The notes beneath the pieces were generated by a model. It was not told where the DNA came from and made no database searches. It saw only the letters and a list, made by a program, of their open reading frames with translations. A stretch of DNA of 57,340 bases, taken from the NCBI GenBank assembly GCA_004144865.1, contig SEAY01000006.1:1-57340 (forward strand). Direction: 5' to 3'. Origin of the DNA: Comamonadaceae bacterium. Lineage in GTDB: Bacteria > Pseudomonadota > Gammaproteobacteria > Burkholderiales > Burkholderiaceae_C. Below, piece after piece: positions 8,709 to 16,868 of this stretch; the stretch's first letter is position 1; each line of letters begins with the position of its first letter. A program made the position numbers and the translations under genes.

Positions 8709-9023
8709 TCAGAAGTTGAGGACGTTCCAGACGCGCTGGCGGCTGCCCGAGGAGCCTTCCCGCGTCTCGACGGGGCGGTTGCGCGCCTGGTCGTTGCCCG
8801 GCACCTCGTAGGCGGGCACGTCGCCCGTCTTGGGCTGCACGGTGATGCTCTGGGTCTGCCCGCCCACGCGCACTTCCTCGATGCGGTTGCCCGCATCCTC
8901 GATGCGGATGAACTCGATCTTCTGGTTCTGGCGGGGCTCCAGCTTGCCCTCGCGTTCTATCGGTGCCTGCGCCAGGGCGGCGGCGGGCAGCAGGGCGAGC
9001 AGGAGCGTCATCGTCGGGCGCAT
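8709..9023 (-). CDS. DUF2782 small exported protein
   Basis: This 104-residue protein has a signal peptide ([19 protein letters not shown]). The mature part is hydrophilic ([38 protein letters not shown]), which matches the beta-proteobacterial DUF2782 family commonly found between polA and thrB. The function is unknown; a periplasmic role is inferred from the signal. A TACAAT box six bases before the ATG at 9023 supports this start and suggests a leaderless mRNA. It is divergent from polA. Confidence 0.82.
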   Translation of the reverse strand: MRPTMTLLLALLPAAALAQAPIEREGKLEPRQNQKIEFIRIEDAGNRIEEVRVGGQTQSITVQPKTGDVPAYEVPGNDQARNRPVETREGSSGSRQRVWNVLNF

Positions 9024-9029
9024 GCGGGC

Positions 9030-9035
9030 ATTGTA
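9030..9035 (-). promoter_or_regulatory. -10 box TACAAT of the DUF2782-thrB operon
   Basis: On the minus strand TACAAT is followed by six bases and then the ATG at 9023. This spacing puts the expected transcription start at the start codon. Confidence 0.6.
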
Positions 9036-9079
9036 GGCGGGCGCCGGCACGCAACCCAAGCCCGGCGATGCGCCAAAGG

Positions 9080-9085
9080 CACAAT
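9080..9085 (+). promoter_or_regulatory. Probable -10 box CACAAT of polA
   Basis: CACAAT lies nine bases before the polA ATG at 9095. It matches the short-spacing pattern seen at several other genes here. A CCTCCT-like pyrimidine stretch precedes the ATG rather than a Shine-Dalgarno site. Confidence 0.45.
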
Positions 9086-9094
9086 GCCCCTCCT

Positions 9095-11917
9095 ATGAGC
9101 GACGAGACGGACCAGGTCCCCCAACCCGAACCCAAGGTGCTGCTGCTGGTCGACGGCTCCAGTTACCTGTACCGCGCCTTCCACGCGATGCCCGACCTGC
9201 GGGCCGTCCCGGGCGACCCGGCGAGCCCGGCCACGGGCGCGATCCGCGGGATGATCAACATGATGCAGAAGCTGCGCCGCGACGTGCGCGCGGACTATGC
9301 GGCCTGCGTTTTCGACGCCCCCGGCAAGACCTTCCGCGACGAGGTCTATCCCGAGTACAAGGCGACGCGCTCGCCCATGCCCGACGACCTGCGCGCGCAG
9401 ATCGAGCCGATCCACGAAGTGGTGCGCCTGCTCGGGTGGAAGGTGCTGCACGTGCCCGGCGTGGAAGCCGACGACGTGATCGGCACGCTGTCCTGCATGG
9501 GCACCGAGCGCGGTCTGGTGACCATCATCTCCAGCGGCGACAAGGACCTCTCGCAGCTCGTGAACGAGCACGTCACCGTGATCGACACCATGAACGACCG
9601 CCGCCGCGACCTCGCCGGGGTGGAGGTCGAGTTCGGCGTGCCGCCGCGGCTGATGGTGGACTACCAGACGCTCGTGGGCGACGCGGTCGACAACGTGCCG
9701 GGCGTGGACAAGGTCGGCCCCAAGACGGCGGTGAAGCTGCTCAAGGAATTCGGCTCGCTGGACAAGCTCGTGGAGCGCGCGCATGAAGTGAAGGGCGCCG
9801 TGGGCGAGAACCTGCGCAAGGCGCTGGACTGGCTGCCCAAGGGCCGCGAGCTGCTGACGATCCGCACCAACTGCGACCTGAAGGACCACATCCCCGGCTT
9901 CCCGGAGCTGGAGGACATCGCGATCGGCGGGCAGGACGTCGAGAAGCTCAAGGCCTTCTACGAGCGCTATGGCTTCAAGGGCCTCGTGAAGCAGCTCGAG
10001 GAGCACGACGTGCCGCCCGAGCTGCTGCAGCAGCACAAGAAGCAGGCGCGCGGGCCGGCCCCTGCGCCGGGGCTGTTCAGCGAACCCGACCTGTCGGGGC
10101 TTTCGCAGGCGACCACGCTGCACTACGAGACCGTGTTCACCTGGGATGCATTCGAGACCTGGATGCAGCGCATCGAGGCGGCGTCGCTGGTGGCCCTCGA
10201 CACCGAGACCGATTCGCTCGACGAGATGCTGGCCAACATCGTGGGCCTGTCGTTCAGCACCGAGCCGGGCCTCGCGTGCTACATCCCGCTGACGCACGAC
10301 TACCAGGGCGCGCCCGACCAGCTGCCGCGCGACGAAGTGCTGCAGCGCCTGCAGGCCTGGCTGGAAGACCCGGAGAAGAAGAAGCTCGGGCAGCACGTCA
10401 AGTACGACCGCCACGTGTTCGCCAACCACGGCATCGACGTGCGCGGCTACGTGCACGACACCATGCTGGAAAGCTACGTGCTGGAAGTGCACAAGCCGCA
10501 TGGCCTGGCGAGCCTGGCCGAACGCCACCTGGGCCGCACCGGCATCGACTACGAGACCATCGCGGGCAAGGGCGCGCACCAGATCCCGTTCAACCAGGTT
10601 CCCGTCGACAAGGCGGCGGAGTATTCCTGCGAGGACTCCGACCAGACGCTCGACGTGCACCTGGCGCTGTGGCCCAAGCTGGAGAACGATTCGCGCCTGC
10701 GCTTCATCTACGAGCTGGAGATGCAGTGCAGCGAGATCCTGTACCGCGTCGAGCGCAATGGCGTGCTGATCGACGCGCAGGCGCTGGCCCGGCAAAGCCG
10801 TGAGCTGGGCGAGCGCATCATGCATCTCGAGCGCGAGGCGCACGACCTCGCCGGGCAGCCCTTCAACCTGGGCAGCCCCAAGCAGATCGGCGAGGTGCTG
10901 TTCGGCAAGCTGGGCCTGCCGGTGAAGAAGAAGACCGCCAGCGGCGCGCCCAGTACCGACGAGGAAGTGCTGGAGCAGCTGGCGCAGGACTATCCGCTGC
11001 CGGCCAAGCTGCTGGAACACCGCAGCCTGTCCAAGCTGAAGGGCACCTACACCGACAAGCTGCCGCTGATGCAGCATCCGCGCACGGGCCGCGTGCACAC
11101 GCACTACGCGCAGGCGGTGGCGGTGACGGGGCGGCTTTCCAGCAACGAACCCAACCTGCAGAACATCCCGATCCGCACCGCGGAAGGCCGCCGCGTCCGC
11201 GAGGCCTTCGTCGCGCCGCCCGGCTGCCGCATCGCGAGCGCCGACTACAGCCAGATCGAGCTGCGCATCATGGCGCACATCAGCGAGGACGAGGCGCTGG
11301 TGCGCGCCTTCCGCGAGGCGATGGACGTGCACCGCGCGACCGCGGCCGAAGTGTTCGGCGTGGCGCCGGACCAGGTCAGCAGCGAGCAACGCCGCTATGC
11401 GAAGGTGATCAACTTCGGCCTCATCTACGGCATGAGCAGCTTCGGCTTGGCGCGCAACCTGGGCATCGAGACGCAGGCGGCCAAGAACTACATCGACCGC
11501 TATTTCCAGCGCTATCCCGGCGTGAAGCAGTACATGGACGAGACGCGCCTCGCGGCCAAGAGCCGCGGCTACGTCGAGACGGTGTTCGGCCGGCGCCTGT
11601 ACCTGCCGGAGATCAATTCACCCAACGGCCCGCGCCGCGGCAGCGCCGAGCGCCAGGCCATCAACGCGCCCATGCAGGGCACGGCCGCCGACCTGATCAA
11701 GCTCGCCATGGTGCGTGTGCAGGAGATGCTGGACCGCGAGCAGCGCGCCACGAAGATGGTGATGCAGGTGCACGACGAACTGGTGTTCGAGGTGCCCGAG
11801 GCCGAGGTCGATTGGCTGAAGGCGGAGATCCCGCGCATCATGGCCGGCGTGGCGGAACTGCGCGTGCCGCTGCTGGCGGAGATCGGGGTGGGGGCGAATT
11901 GGGAAGAGGCGCATTGA
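9095..11917 (+). CDS. polA: DNA polymerase I
   Basis: This 940-residue replication and repair polymerase removes RNA primers and fills gaps. The N-terminal 5'-3' exonuclease (about 1-310; LLLVDGSSYLYRAFHAMP, EADDVIGTL, SGDKDLSQLV, VGDAVDNVPGV) is intact. The 3'-5' exonuclease keeps its key acids: DTET (Asp369, Glu371), HVKYD and YSCED. The polymerase carries motif A (SADYSQIELRIMAHIS), motif B (RRYAKVINFGLIYG) and motif C (MQVHDELVFEV). It is therefore predicted to be proofreading-competent. The start at 9095 (MSDETDQVPQPE) is chosen because an upstream in-frame start would extend 44 non-conserved residues into the intergenic region. Confidence 0.97.
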   Translation: MSDETDQVPQPEPKVLLLVDGSSYLYRAFHAMPDLRAVPGDPASPATGAIRGMINMMQKLRRDVRADYAACVFDAPGKTFRDEVYPEYKATRSPMPDDLRAQIEPIHEVVRLLGWKVLHVPGVEADDVIGTLSCMGTERGLVTIISSGDKDLSQLVNEHVTVIDTMNDRRRDLAGVEVEFGVPPRLMVDYQTLVGDAVDNVPGVDKVGPKTAVKLLKEFGSLDKLVERAHEVKGAVGENLRKALDWLPKGRELLTIRTNCDLKDHIPGFPELEDIAIGGQDVEKLKAFYERYGFKGLVKQLEEHDVPPELLQQHKKQARGPAPAPGLFSEPDLSGLSQATTLHYETVFTWDAFETWMQRIEAASLVALDTETDSLDEMLANIVGLSFSTEPGLACYIPLTHDYQGAPDQLPRDEVLQRLQAWLEDPEKKKLGQHVKYDRHVFANHGIDVRGYVHDTMLESYVLEVHKPHGLASLAERHLGRTGIDYETIAGKGAHQIPFNQVPVDKAAEYSCEDSDQTLDVHLALWPKLENDSRLRFIYELEMQCSEILYRVERNGVLIDAQALARQSRELGERIMHLEREAHDLAGQPFNLGSPKQIGEVLFGKLGLPVKKKTASGAPSTDEEVLEQLAQDYPLPAKLLEHRSLSKLKGTYTDKLPLMQHPRTGRVHTHYAQAVAVTGRLSSNEPNLQNIPIRTAEGRRVREAFVAPPGCRIASADYSQIELRIMAHISEDEALVRAFREAMDVHRATAAEVFGVAPDQVSSEQRRYAKVINFGLIYGMSSFGLARNLGIETQAAKNYIDRYFQRYPGVKQYMDETRLAAKSRGYVETVFGRRLYLPEINSPNGPRRGSAERQAINAPMQGTAADLIKLAMVRVQEMLDREQRATKMVMQVHDELVFEVPEAEVDWLKAEIPRIMAGVAELRVPLLAEIGVGANWEEAH

Positions 11918-11921
11918 TTCC

Positions 11922-12000
11922 GTCATTCCCGCGCAGGCGGGAATCCAGGGCTTCCGCCTTCCTGGACGCCCTGGGTCCCCGCCTCCGCGGGGACGACGGA
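11922..12000. repeat. Two inverted copies of the GGATTCCCGC palindromic repeat
   Basis: CGTCATTCCCGCGCAGGCGG continues into GAATCCAGGG, and a mirror-image copy (CCCTGGGTCCCCGCCTCCGC, then GGGGACGACGG) follows. The pair forms one large imperfect palindrome between the converging polA and tautomerase genes. A related single copy is at 6086-6115. Confidence 0.75.
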
Positions 12001-12004
12001 CTCC

Positions 12005-12202
12005 TCAACCCGCCTTCTTCTTCTCCGACCACAACTCCCCGCCCGTCGCCCAGTCCGACGGCTTCACGTCGTACAGGATCACGTCCACGCCGTCCGGCTT
12101 GCTGCCGAGGGTGTCGACGCAGGCCTGCGTGAGGGCCTTGACGAAGTTGCGCTTCTGTTCGGCGGTGCGGCCTTCGAAGAGTTCGACGCGGATGGTCGGC
12201 AT
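12005..12202 (-). CDS. 4-oxalocrotonate tautomerase-family protein
   Basis: This 65-residue protein begins MPTIRVELFEGRT. After Met removal, Pro1 is the catalytic base of the tautomerase superfamily. The segment RTAEQKRNFVKALTQACVDTLGSKPDGV is typical of the 4-OT subgroup, and length is normal (61-70). Such enzymes interconvert enol and keto acids in aromatic catabolism, or act promiscuously. It is alone on its strand, but next to a dienelactone hydrolase, which may be a hint of aromatic degradation. Substrate unknown. Confidence 0.85.
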   Translation of the reverse strand: MPTIRVELFEGRTAEQKRNFVKALTQACVDTLGSKPDGVDVILYDVKPSDWATGGELWSEKKKAG

Positions 12203-12255
12203 GCAGCTTTCTCCTGTGCAAAAGCCCGTAGTCTGCTCCAGCTTTCACCCGCCCC

Positions 12256-12261
12256 TAGACT
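12256..12261 (+). promoter_or_regulatory. -10 box TAGACT of the dienelactone hydrolase gene
   Basis: TAGACTGC resembles the -10 boxes before several other genes here (22211, 37947, 38607, 42536). A CGGAG ribosome site lies between it and the ATG at 12292. Confidence 0.45.
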
Positions 12262-12291
12262 GCGCCCTTTTCACCACCCACCGGAGATTCC

Positions 12292-13188
12292 ATGCTTCGC
12301 GACGACCTGAAGAACGATTTCGATTCGCTGCTGCCCGGCCGTTCCAACGAGCAGGGCGCCACGCGGCGCACCGCCCTGAAGGCGGCCCTCGGCGCGGGCT
12401 ATGCGGCCGCCGCGGCGCCGCTCACGGCGCAGACCGCGATCCGAACGCCGTCCGACGGCCTGGTGGTGGGCGAGATCACGTACGAGGTCGGCGGCTTCAA
12501 GGTCCCGGCGTACCGCGCCGCGCCCGCCGGCCGCACCGGGCTGCCGGTGGTGCTGGTGATCCAGGAGATCTTCGGCGTGCACGAATACATCGCCGACACC
12601 GCGCGCCGCTTCGCCCGCGCGGGCTACCTCGCCATCGCGCCCGAACTCTTCGCGCGGCAGGGCGACCCGACGGAGTACGGCGAGATCGCCAAATTGCAGT
12701 CCGAGATCGTCGCCAAGGTGCCGGACGCGCAGGTGATGGCCGACCTCGACGGGGCCCTGAAGTGGGCTGCGGCCAACGGAGGCGACGCGCGCAAGGCGGC
12801 CATCACCGGCTTTTGCTGGGGCGGCCGGATCACGTGGCTCTATGCGGCCCACGGCCCCGTGAAGGCGGGCGTGGCCTGGTACGGGCGTCTGGTGGGCACC
12901 GGCAGCCAGGTGACGCCGAAGCATCCCGTGGACATCGCGCCGGGCCTCAAGGCGCCGGTGCTGGGCCTCTACGGCGCCGCCGACACCGGCATCCCGCTTG
13001 ACACGATTGATAAGATGAAAACCGCCCTGGCTGCCGGGTCCCCCGCGGCCAAGGCTTCGCAGTTCGTCGTGTACCCCGACGCGCCCCACGCCTTCCACGC
13101 CGACTACCGCCCGAGCTTCCGCCAGGGCCCGGCAGAAGACGGATGGAAGCGCGCGCTGGAGTGGTTCAGGACGCACGGCGCCGCATAA
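12292..13188 (+). CDS. Dienelactone hydrolase family protein, probably exported
   Basis: This 298-residue hydrolase has a twin-arginine-like N-terminus (ATRRTALKAALGAGYAAAAA, about residues 23-42) that is absent from the cytoplasmic ClcD/PcaD-type enzymes. The core has IQEIFGVHEYI, the cysteine nucleophile motif GFCWGG (Cys175), an Asp in YGAADTGIP and a His in PHAFHADY. Dienelactone hydrolases open muconate-derived lactones, but exported family members are often broad esterases or annotated YghX-like. It is followed by a terminator and then the ZIP transporter gene. Confidence 0.87.
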   Translation: MLRDDLKNDFDSLLPGRSNEQGATRRTALKAALGAGYAAAAAPLTAQTAIRTPSDGLVVGEITYEVGGFKVPAYRAAPAGRTGLPVVLVIQEIFGVHEYIADTARRFARAGYLAIAPELFARQGDPTEYGEIAKLQSEIVAKVPDAQVMADLDGALKWAAANGGDARKAAITGFCWGGRITWLYAAHGPVKAGVAWYGRLVGTGSQVTPKHPVDIAPGLKAPVLGLYGAADTGIPLDTIDKMKTALAAGSPAAKASQFVVYPDAPHAFHADYRPSFRQGPAEDGWKRALEWFRTHGAA

Positions 13189-13212
13189 GAACCGACAACG
13201 ACCCAACGCGCA

Positions 13213-13234
13213 GCCGCCCTCCGGGGCGGCTTTC
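13213..13234 (+). terminator. Rho-independent terminator
   Basis: GCCGCCC and GGGCGGC form a GC-rich stem with a very short loop, followed by TTTCC. It lies between the dienelactone hydrolase stop and the GTG start of the ZIP gene. Confidence 0.65.
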
Positions 13235-13239
13235 CATCC

Positions 13240-14061
13240 GTGACCCTCCTTTCCATTCTCCTCGCCACCTTCACCGCGGGCATCGGCAGCGTCTGGCTCG
13301 CCGCCGCGCTGATGCGCCTGGGCTGGGGCACCGGCCGCGAACCGCAGGCCCGCGGCATCAAGGAGCAGCACCTCCTGAGCCTCGCCGCCGGCGCGCTGCT
13401 GGCGACCGCCTTCATGCACCTGCTGCCCGAAGCGCTCGAGGGCAGCGGCGACGCGAAGGCGCTGTTCATGACGCTGCTGGTGGGGCTGGTGTTCTTCTTC
13501 CTCCTGGACAAGGCGGAGCTGTGGCACCACGGGCACGAACACCATCACGGGCACTCGGACGCGGCACACGCGCACCATGACGAGGACGGACATCACCACC
13601 GCGAGCCGCGCTCCGGCGGCTGGGCGGTGCTCACGGGCGACAGCGTCCACTGTTTCGGCGATGGCGTCCTGATCGCCTCCGCCTTCACGGCGGACCCGCG
13701 CCTGGGCGTCGTGGCCGCGCTCGCGGTGCTCGCCCACGAGGTGCCGCACCATATCGGCGACCTGGCCGTGCTGCGCCAGACCAGCGGCAGCCGGCGCGCC
13801 GCCATCCTGAAGGTGTCACTCGCCGGGGCGGTGACGCCGCTGGGCGGGCTGGTGGGCTGGTGGCTGGTCGACCAGCTCGTGGCCTACCTGCCGTTCTTCC
13901 TGGTGGTGGCCAGCAGCAGCTTCATCTACGTGGCGCTGGCCGACCTGATCCCGCAGCTGCAGAAACGCCTGGGCGCGCGCGAAACGCTCGCCCAGGTCGC
14001 CTGGCTGCTGGGGGGCATTGCGCTCGTGGCCGTCGCCAGCAGCCTCGCGCACAGCCACTGA
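13240..14061 (+). CDS. ZIP-family divalent metal transporter
   Basis: This 273-residue inner-membrane protein has about eight transmembrane segments and starts with GTG. A long His/Asp-rich loop after TM3 (HHGHEHHHGHSDAAHAHH, then DEDGHHH; about residues 96-121) probably senses or collects zinc. TM4 contains HCFGDGVLIASAF, and TM5 has HEVPHHIGD, the two metal-binding motifs of ZIP transporters. Import of Zn2+, Fe2+ or Mn2+ into the cytoplasm is expected. No Zur-like site is evident. The start sits directly after the upstream terminator, so it has little or no leader. Confidence 0.87.
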   Translation: MTLLSILLATFTAGIGSVWLAAALMRLGWGTGREPQARGIKEQHLLSLAAGALLATAFMHLLPEALEGSGDAKALFMTLLVGLVFFFLLDKAELWHHGHEHHHGHSDAAHAHHDEDGHHHREPRSGGWAVLTGDSVHCFGDGVLIASAFTADPRLGVVAALAVLAHEVPHHIGDLAVLRQTSGSRRAAILKVSLAGAVTPLGGLVGWWLVDQLVAYLPFFLVVASSSFIYVALADLIPQLQKRLGARETLAQVAWLLGGIALVAVASSLAHSH

Positions 14062-14066
14062 CTGCG

Positions 14067-14456
14067 TCAGTAGCGGCGGCCGTTGTCGGGACGGCGGTCG
14101 CGGTGGTTCGGCACGCCGTCGCCGTCGCGGTCGCGGTCACGCCAGTTCGGCCGGCCGTCGTTGTCGCGATCGCGGTCGAAGCGGTTGGGGATGCCGTCGC
14201 GGTCGCTGTCGCGGCCCCGGCGATAGTGGCCATGGTGGTAGGGACGCTCGTATTGCACGTAGCCAGGCTGCGTATAGACGTACGCGGGCTGCGTGTACAC
14301 GTAGCTCGGCTGGGTGTAGACGGGCGCCGGCTGCACGTAGCCGGGGATGCCGATGTTCAGGTGCACGCGGGCGTCCGCGTGGGCCGGGCTCGCGAGCAGC
14401 GCCATCACGGCGGCGCCGGAGGCGGCCAGCAGGCCGATGGTCGTTCTCTTGTTCAT
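14067..14456 (-). CDS. Exported repeat protein: Tyr-Thr-Gln-Pro repeats and Asp/Arg-rich tail
   Basis: This 129-residue protein starts at the ATG at 14456 after AAGGAGA. The signal peptide (ending ASPAHA) is followed by a three-fold YTQPxYV repeat. The C-terminus alternates Asp, Gly and Arg (DSDRDGIPNRFDRDRDNDG, DRDGDGVPNHRD), resembling calcium-binding thrombospondin type 3 or dockerin-like loops (DxDxDG). A secreted or periplasmic Ca2+-binding role is inferred. Similar small proteins are common in Burkholderiales. The gene is convergent with the ZIP transporter, leaving only a five-base gap. Confidence 0.75.
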   Translation of the reverse strand: MNKRTTIGLLAASGAAVMALLASPAHADARVHLNIGIPGYVQPAPVYTQPSYVYTQPAYVYTQPGYVQYERPYHHGHYRRGRDSDRDGIPNRFDRDRDNDGRPNWRDRDRDGDGVPNHRDRRPDNGRRY

Positions 14457-14570
14457 ACGGGTCTCCTTGATAAGCAAGCTCATCGTGCAACCGCCATGTC
14501 AAGCGCAGCGCACCGGTGTGCAAACGGTTGGTGAAGCTCGCTGCGGACCGTATCCGGCACGGAACAGCAG

Positions 14571-14625
14571 TCCTACATGCCTGCGAATCCGTCCGACAGG
14601 TCCCTCGGCTCCATCGACCTAAGGT
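14571..14625 (+). promoter_or_regulatory. Candidate regulon element: TCCTAC with CTAAGGT 48 bases downstream
   Basis: TCCTAC begins at 14571, CCGACAG at 14593 and CTAAGGT at 14619. The same TCCTAC plus CTA-type -10 layout, at 49 bases, occurs upstream of the hemerythrin, Thr-rich lipoprotein and DedA genes. Here it precedes the low-complexity protein gene at 14715. Confidence 0.5.
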
Positions 14626-14714
14626 GGTGCGGTCGACGGCCGACACGGGTCCCCGCGTCCAGCGGGACGCCGGCACCCCCGTCATGCATCCACAGCACCA
14701 TCCAAGGAGAAGAC

Positions 14715-16130
14715 ATGGCATCTCGTGACTACGAAGACCGCGACCGCCAGGGCCGCTGGGGCAGCGGCAGCGGCAGCGAGCCGCAGCAGGAACGTGGACA
14801 GGGTTACGGCGGCGGCGAGTCGCGTGGCAGCTGGGGCAACAGCGGTTCGCAGGGGTCCCAGGGCTCGCAGGGTTCGCAAGGGTCCCAGCAGGGATCGCAG
14901 GGCGGCTACGGCCAGCGCTCCGGCACCGAATTCGGCTCCCAGCAGTCTTCCGGCTACGGGGGCTATGGCGGTGAAAGCCATGGCTACGGACGCGGCGCGT
15001 CCGAGTACGGCGGCAGCCAGGGCGGGCAAGGCGGCTACGGCGGCGGCGGCCCGGGCAGCTATGGCCAGGGCGGCGGCAGCGGCTACGGCGGCCAGGGCAG
15101 CTGGGGCGGGCAATCCACCCAGGCCGACTGGGGCCGGTATGGCAGCGAGCAGGGCAGCTGGGGCGGCGGCCAGGGCGGCGGCATGCACGGCAGCTACGGG
15201 CAGGGCAGCGGCATGGGCAGCAGCAGCTATGGCCAGATGGGCGGCGGCAGCCCTGGCCAAGGCGGCGGCTACGGCGGCGGCGATACCTGGGGCCAGGGCG
15301 GCGGCTACGGCGGCACGCAGATGAGCCAGGGCGGCTACGGCAGCACGCAGGGATCGCAGGGCGGCCAGTACGGCAGCCAGCGCGGCGGCCAAGGTGGCTA
15401 TGGAGGCTACGGCGGCGGCATGGGCGGCAGCGTGGGCCAGGGCAGCTATGGCAGCGGGCAGAGCTATGGCAGCCAGGGCTACGGTTCGGGTGGCCAGGGC
15501 TATGCAGGCAGCCAGGGCGGCGGCTACGGCGGCAGCTACGGACAGGGCGGCTACGGCAGCCAGGGCCAGGGCGGCAGCTATGGAAGCCAAGGTGGTGGCA
15601 GCTACGGCAGCCCGGGCCGTGGTGGCTACGGGCAGGGTGAGTGGAGCCAGGGCACGAGCGGCTCCGGCCAGGGCAGCAGCTGGCAAGGCGGCGGCATGGG
15701 CCACTCGCACGCCGGCGGCCACGGCCAGGGCCACCACGATCCCGAGTACCACCAGTGGCGCGAAGAGCAGATCCGCAATCTCGACAACGACTACCAGTCC
15801 TGGCGGCAGGAGCGCTATCGCAAGTTCAGCGACGAGTTCAGCAGCTGGCGCAACAGCCGCAGCGGCGGCCAGGGGCAGGGCTCCGGTGACAGCCCCTCGG
15901 GCAGCGGCAGTTCCGGCAGCTCGGGCAGCTACGGCAGCACCGGGCAGAGCGGCTCCAGCAGCCTCAGCGGATCCAGCGGCATGGGCAGCGCCGGCACGTC
16001 GATGAGCGGCGGCACGGCCAACCCCAGCAACGTCGGCACCAGCACCGGCGGTGGCAGCACGGCGACGAGCAGCAGCGGCACGGGCGGCAGCGGCTCGGGC
16101 AGTTCCGGTTCCTCCACGAAGAGCAGGTAA
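14715..16130 (+). CDS. Large Gly/Ser/Tyr/Gln low-complexity protein
   Basis: This 471-residue protein follows a good AAGGAGA site. Residues 1-25 are charged (MASRDYEDRDRQGRW). Residues about 30-335 are almost purely Gly, Ser, Gln and Tyr, built from SYGQ, GGYGG, GSQG and occasional RGG units. Residues 342-382 form a compact, charged, Trp/Tyr-rich helical segment with three aromatic repeats (DPEYHQWREEQIRNLDNDY, then WRQERYRKFSDEF and WRNSR), probably the conserved functional module. The tail (about 383-471) is Ser/Gly/Thr-rich. There is no signal peptide, so it is probably cytoplasmic. The function is unknown. The composition recalls phase-separating FUS-like domains; this is analogy, not homology. 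It ends in a very strong terminator. Confidence 0.85.
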   Translation: MASRDYEDRDRQGRWGSGSGSEPQQERGQGYGGGESRGSWGNSGSQGSQGSQGSQGSQQGSQGGYGQRSGTEFGSQQSSGYGGYGGESHGYGRGASEYGGSQGGQGGYGGGGPGSYGQGGGSGYGGQGSWGGQSTQADWGRYGSEQGSWGGGQGGGMHGSYGQGSGMGSSSYGQMGGGSPGQGGGYGGGDTWGQGGGYGGTQMSQGGYGSTQGSQGGQYGSQRGGQGGYGGYGGGMGGSVGQGSYGSGQSYGSQGYGSGGQGYAGSQGGGYGGSYGQGGYGSQGQGGSYGSQGGGSYGSPGRGGYGQGEWSQGTSGSGQGSSWQGGGMGHSHAGGHGQGHHDPEYHQWREEQIRNLDNDYQSWRQERYRKFSDEFSSWRNSRSGGQGQGSGDSPSGSGSSGSSGSYGSTGQSGSSSLSGSSGMGSAGTSMSGGTANPSNVGTSTGGGSTATSSSGTGGSGSGSSGSSTKSR

Positions 16131-16159
16131 GCGAAGCACGACCCCGTTCGGGGTTCCAT

Positions 16160-16190
16160 GCGGCGCCGCCCCCGCGGCGCCGCTTTTTTT
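16160..16190 (+). terminator. Strong Rho-independent terminator
   Basis: GCGGCGCCGC is repeated as a perfect ten-pair stem with a four-base loop and is followed directly by seven T residues. It ends the low-complexity protein transcript. Confidence 0.93.
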
Positions 16191-16228
16191 GCGAACATCG
16201 CACTGACACACGAGACGGGAGATACACC

Positions 16229-16846
16229 ATGAAAACAATCCGCATCCTCGCGCTGCCGGCGCTTGTCGCCCTGGCGCTCGGCACCCTGGGCGCGCAGGCG
16301 CAGTCGCCCGGCACCGGCACTTCCGCCACCGGCGGGCAAGCGGCCCCGGCGGCGCAGCCCGGCACGGGCACGCGCAACCTCCCCAGCGGCAAGGACGACC
16401 AGGTCGCGCGCGGCGACCGCAAGTTCATCGAGGAGGCCGCCAACAGCGGCATGTTCGAGGTGCAGGTCGCGCAGCTCGCCGCGAGCAAGGCGACGGACCC
16501 GCAGGTCAAGAGCTTCGCCAGCATGCTGGTCGACCACCACACGGCGGCGAACAACGAGCTGGTGAAGATCGCGAACGCCCGCAAGGTGGAACTGCCGGCC
16601 GCCCCTAAGCGCGCGCTGCGCCGCGACATCGAGAAGCTGGGCAAGAAGTCGGGCGCGGAGTTCGACCGCGAGTTCGTGCGCGAGGTCGGCGTCAAGGCCC
16701 ACGAGAAGGACATCAAGCTGTTCCAGAAGGCCGGCAAGGACGTGAAGGATCCGGAGCTGAAGGCGTTCGTCGACAAGACGCTGCCGGTGCTGCAGGACCA
16801 CCTGGCGACGGCGAAGAAGCTGCCGCAGGCCGCGAAGAAGGGTTGA
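16229..16846 (+). CDS. DUF4142 exported protein, first copy
   Basis: This 205-residue protein has a Sec signal (MKTIRILALPALVALALGTLGAQAQ), then a Gly/Thr/Ala-rich linker to about residue 55. The DUF4142 four-helix, ferritin-like domain follows (DRKFIEEAANSGMFEVQVAQ, PQVKSFASMLVDHHTAAN, EFVREVGVKAHEKDIKLFQK). DUF4142 proteins are periplasmic or outer-membrane associated and often linked to stress or envelope maintenance; their biochemical activity is not defined. The ATG follows GGGAG. A divergent second copy starts 22 bases after its stop, so the two form an operon. Confidence 0.85.
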   Translation: MKTIRILALPALVALALGTLGAQAQSPGTGTSATGGQAAPAAQPGTGTRNLPSGKDDQVARGDRKFIEEAANSGMFEVQVAQLAASKATDPQVKSFASMLVDHHTAANNELVKIANARKVELPAAPKRALRRDIEKLGKKSGAEFDREFVREVGVKAHEKDIKLFQKAGKDVKDPELKAFVDKTLPVLQDHLATAKKLPQAAKKG

Positions 16847-16868
16847 TGACCATGCAGGGAGGTTCCGC

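Noticed and set aside
9008-11389. A long antisense frame opposite polA
   Set aside because: It has no family signature and a biased His/Ala/Val-rich composition, and polA is certain on the plus strand.
12256-12261. The dienelactone hydrolase as a member of the TCCTAC regulon
   Set aside because: It has a CTAGACT box, but no TCCTAC lies 48-49 bases upstream (only TCCTGT at 42).
14682-16238. A 518-codon Ala-rich open frame antisense to the low-complexity protein
   Set aside because: It is a mirror of the Gly/Ser-rich coding sequence (high GC at all positions removes stops). It has no recognisable domain, and the sense gene has a good ribosome site and terminator.
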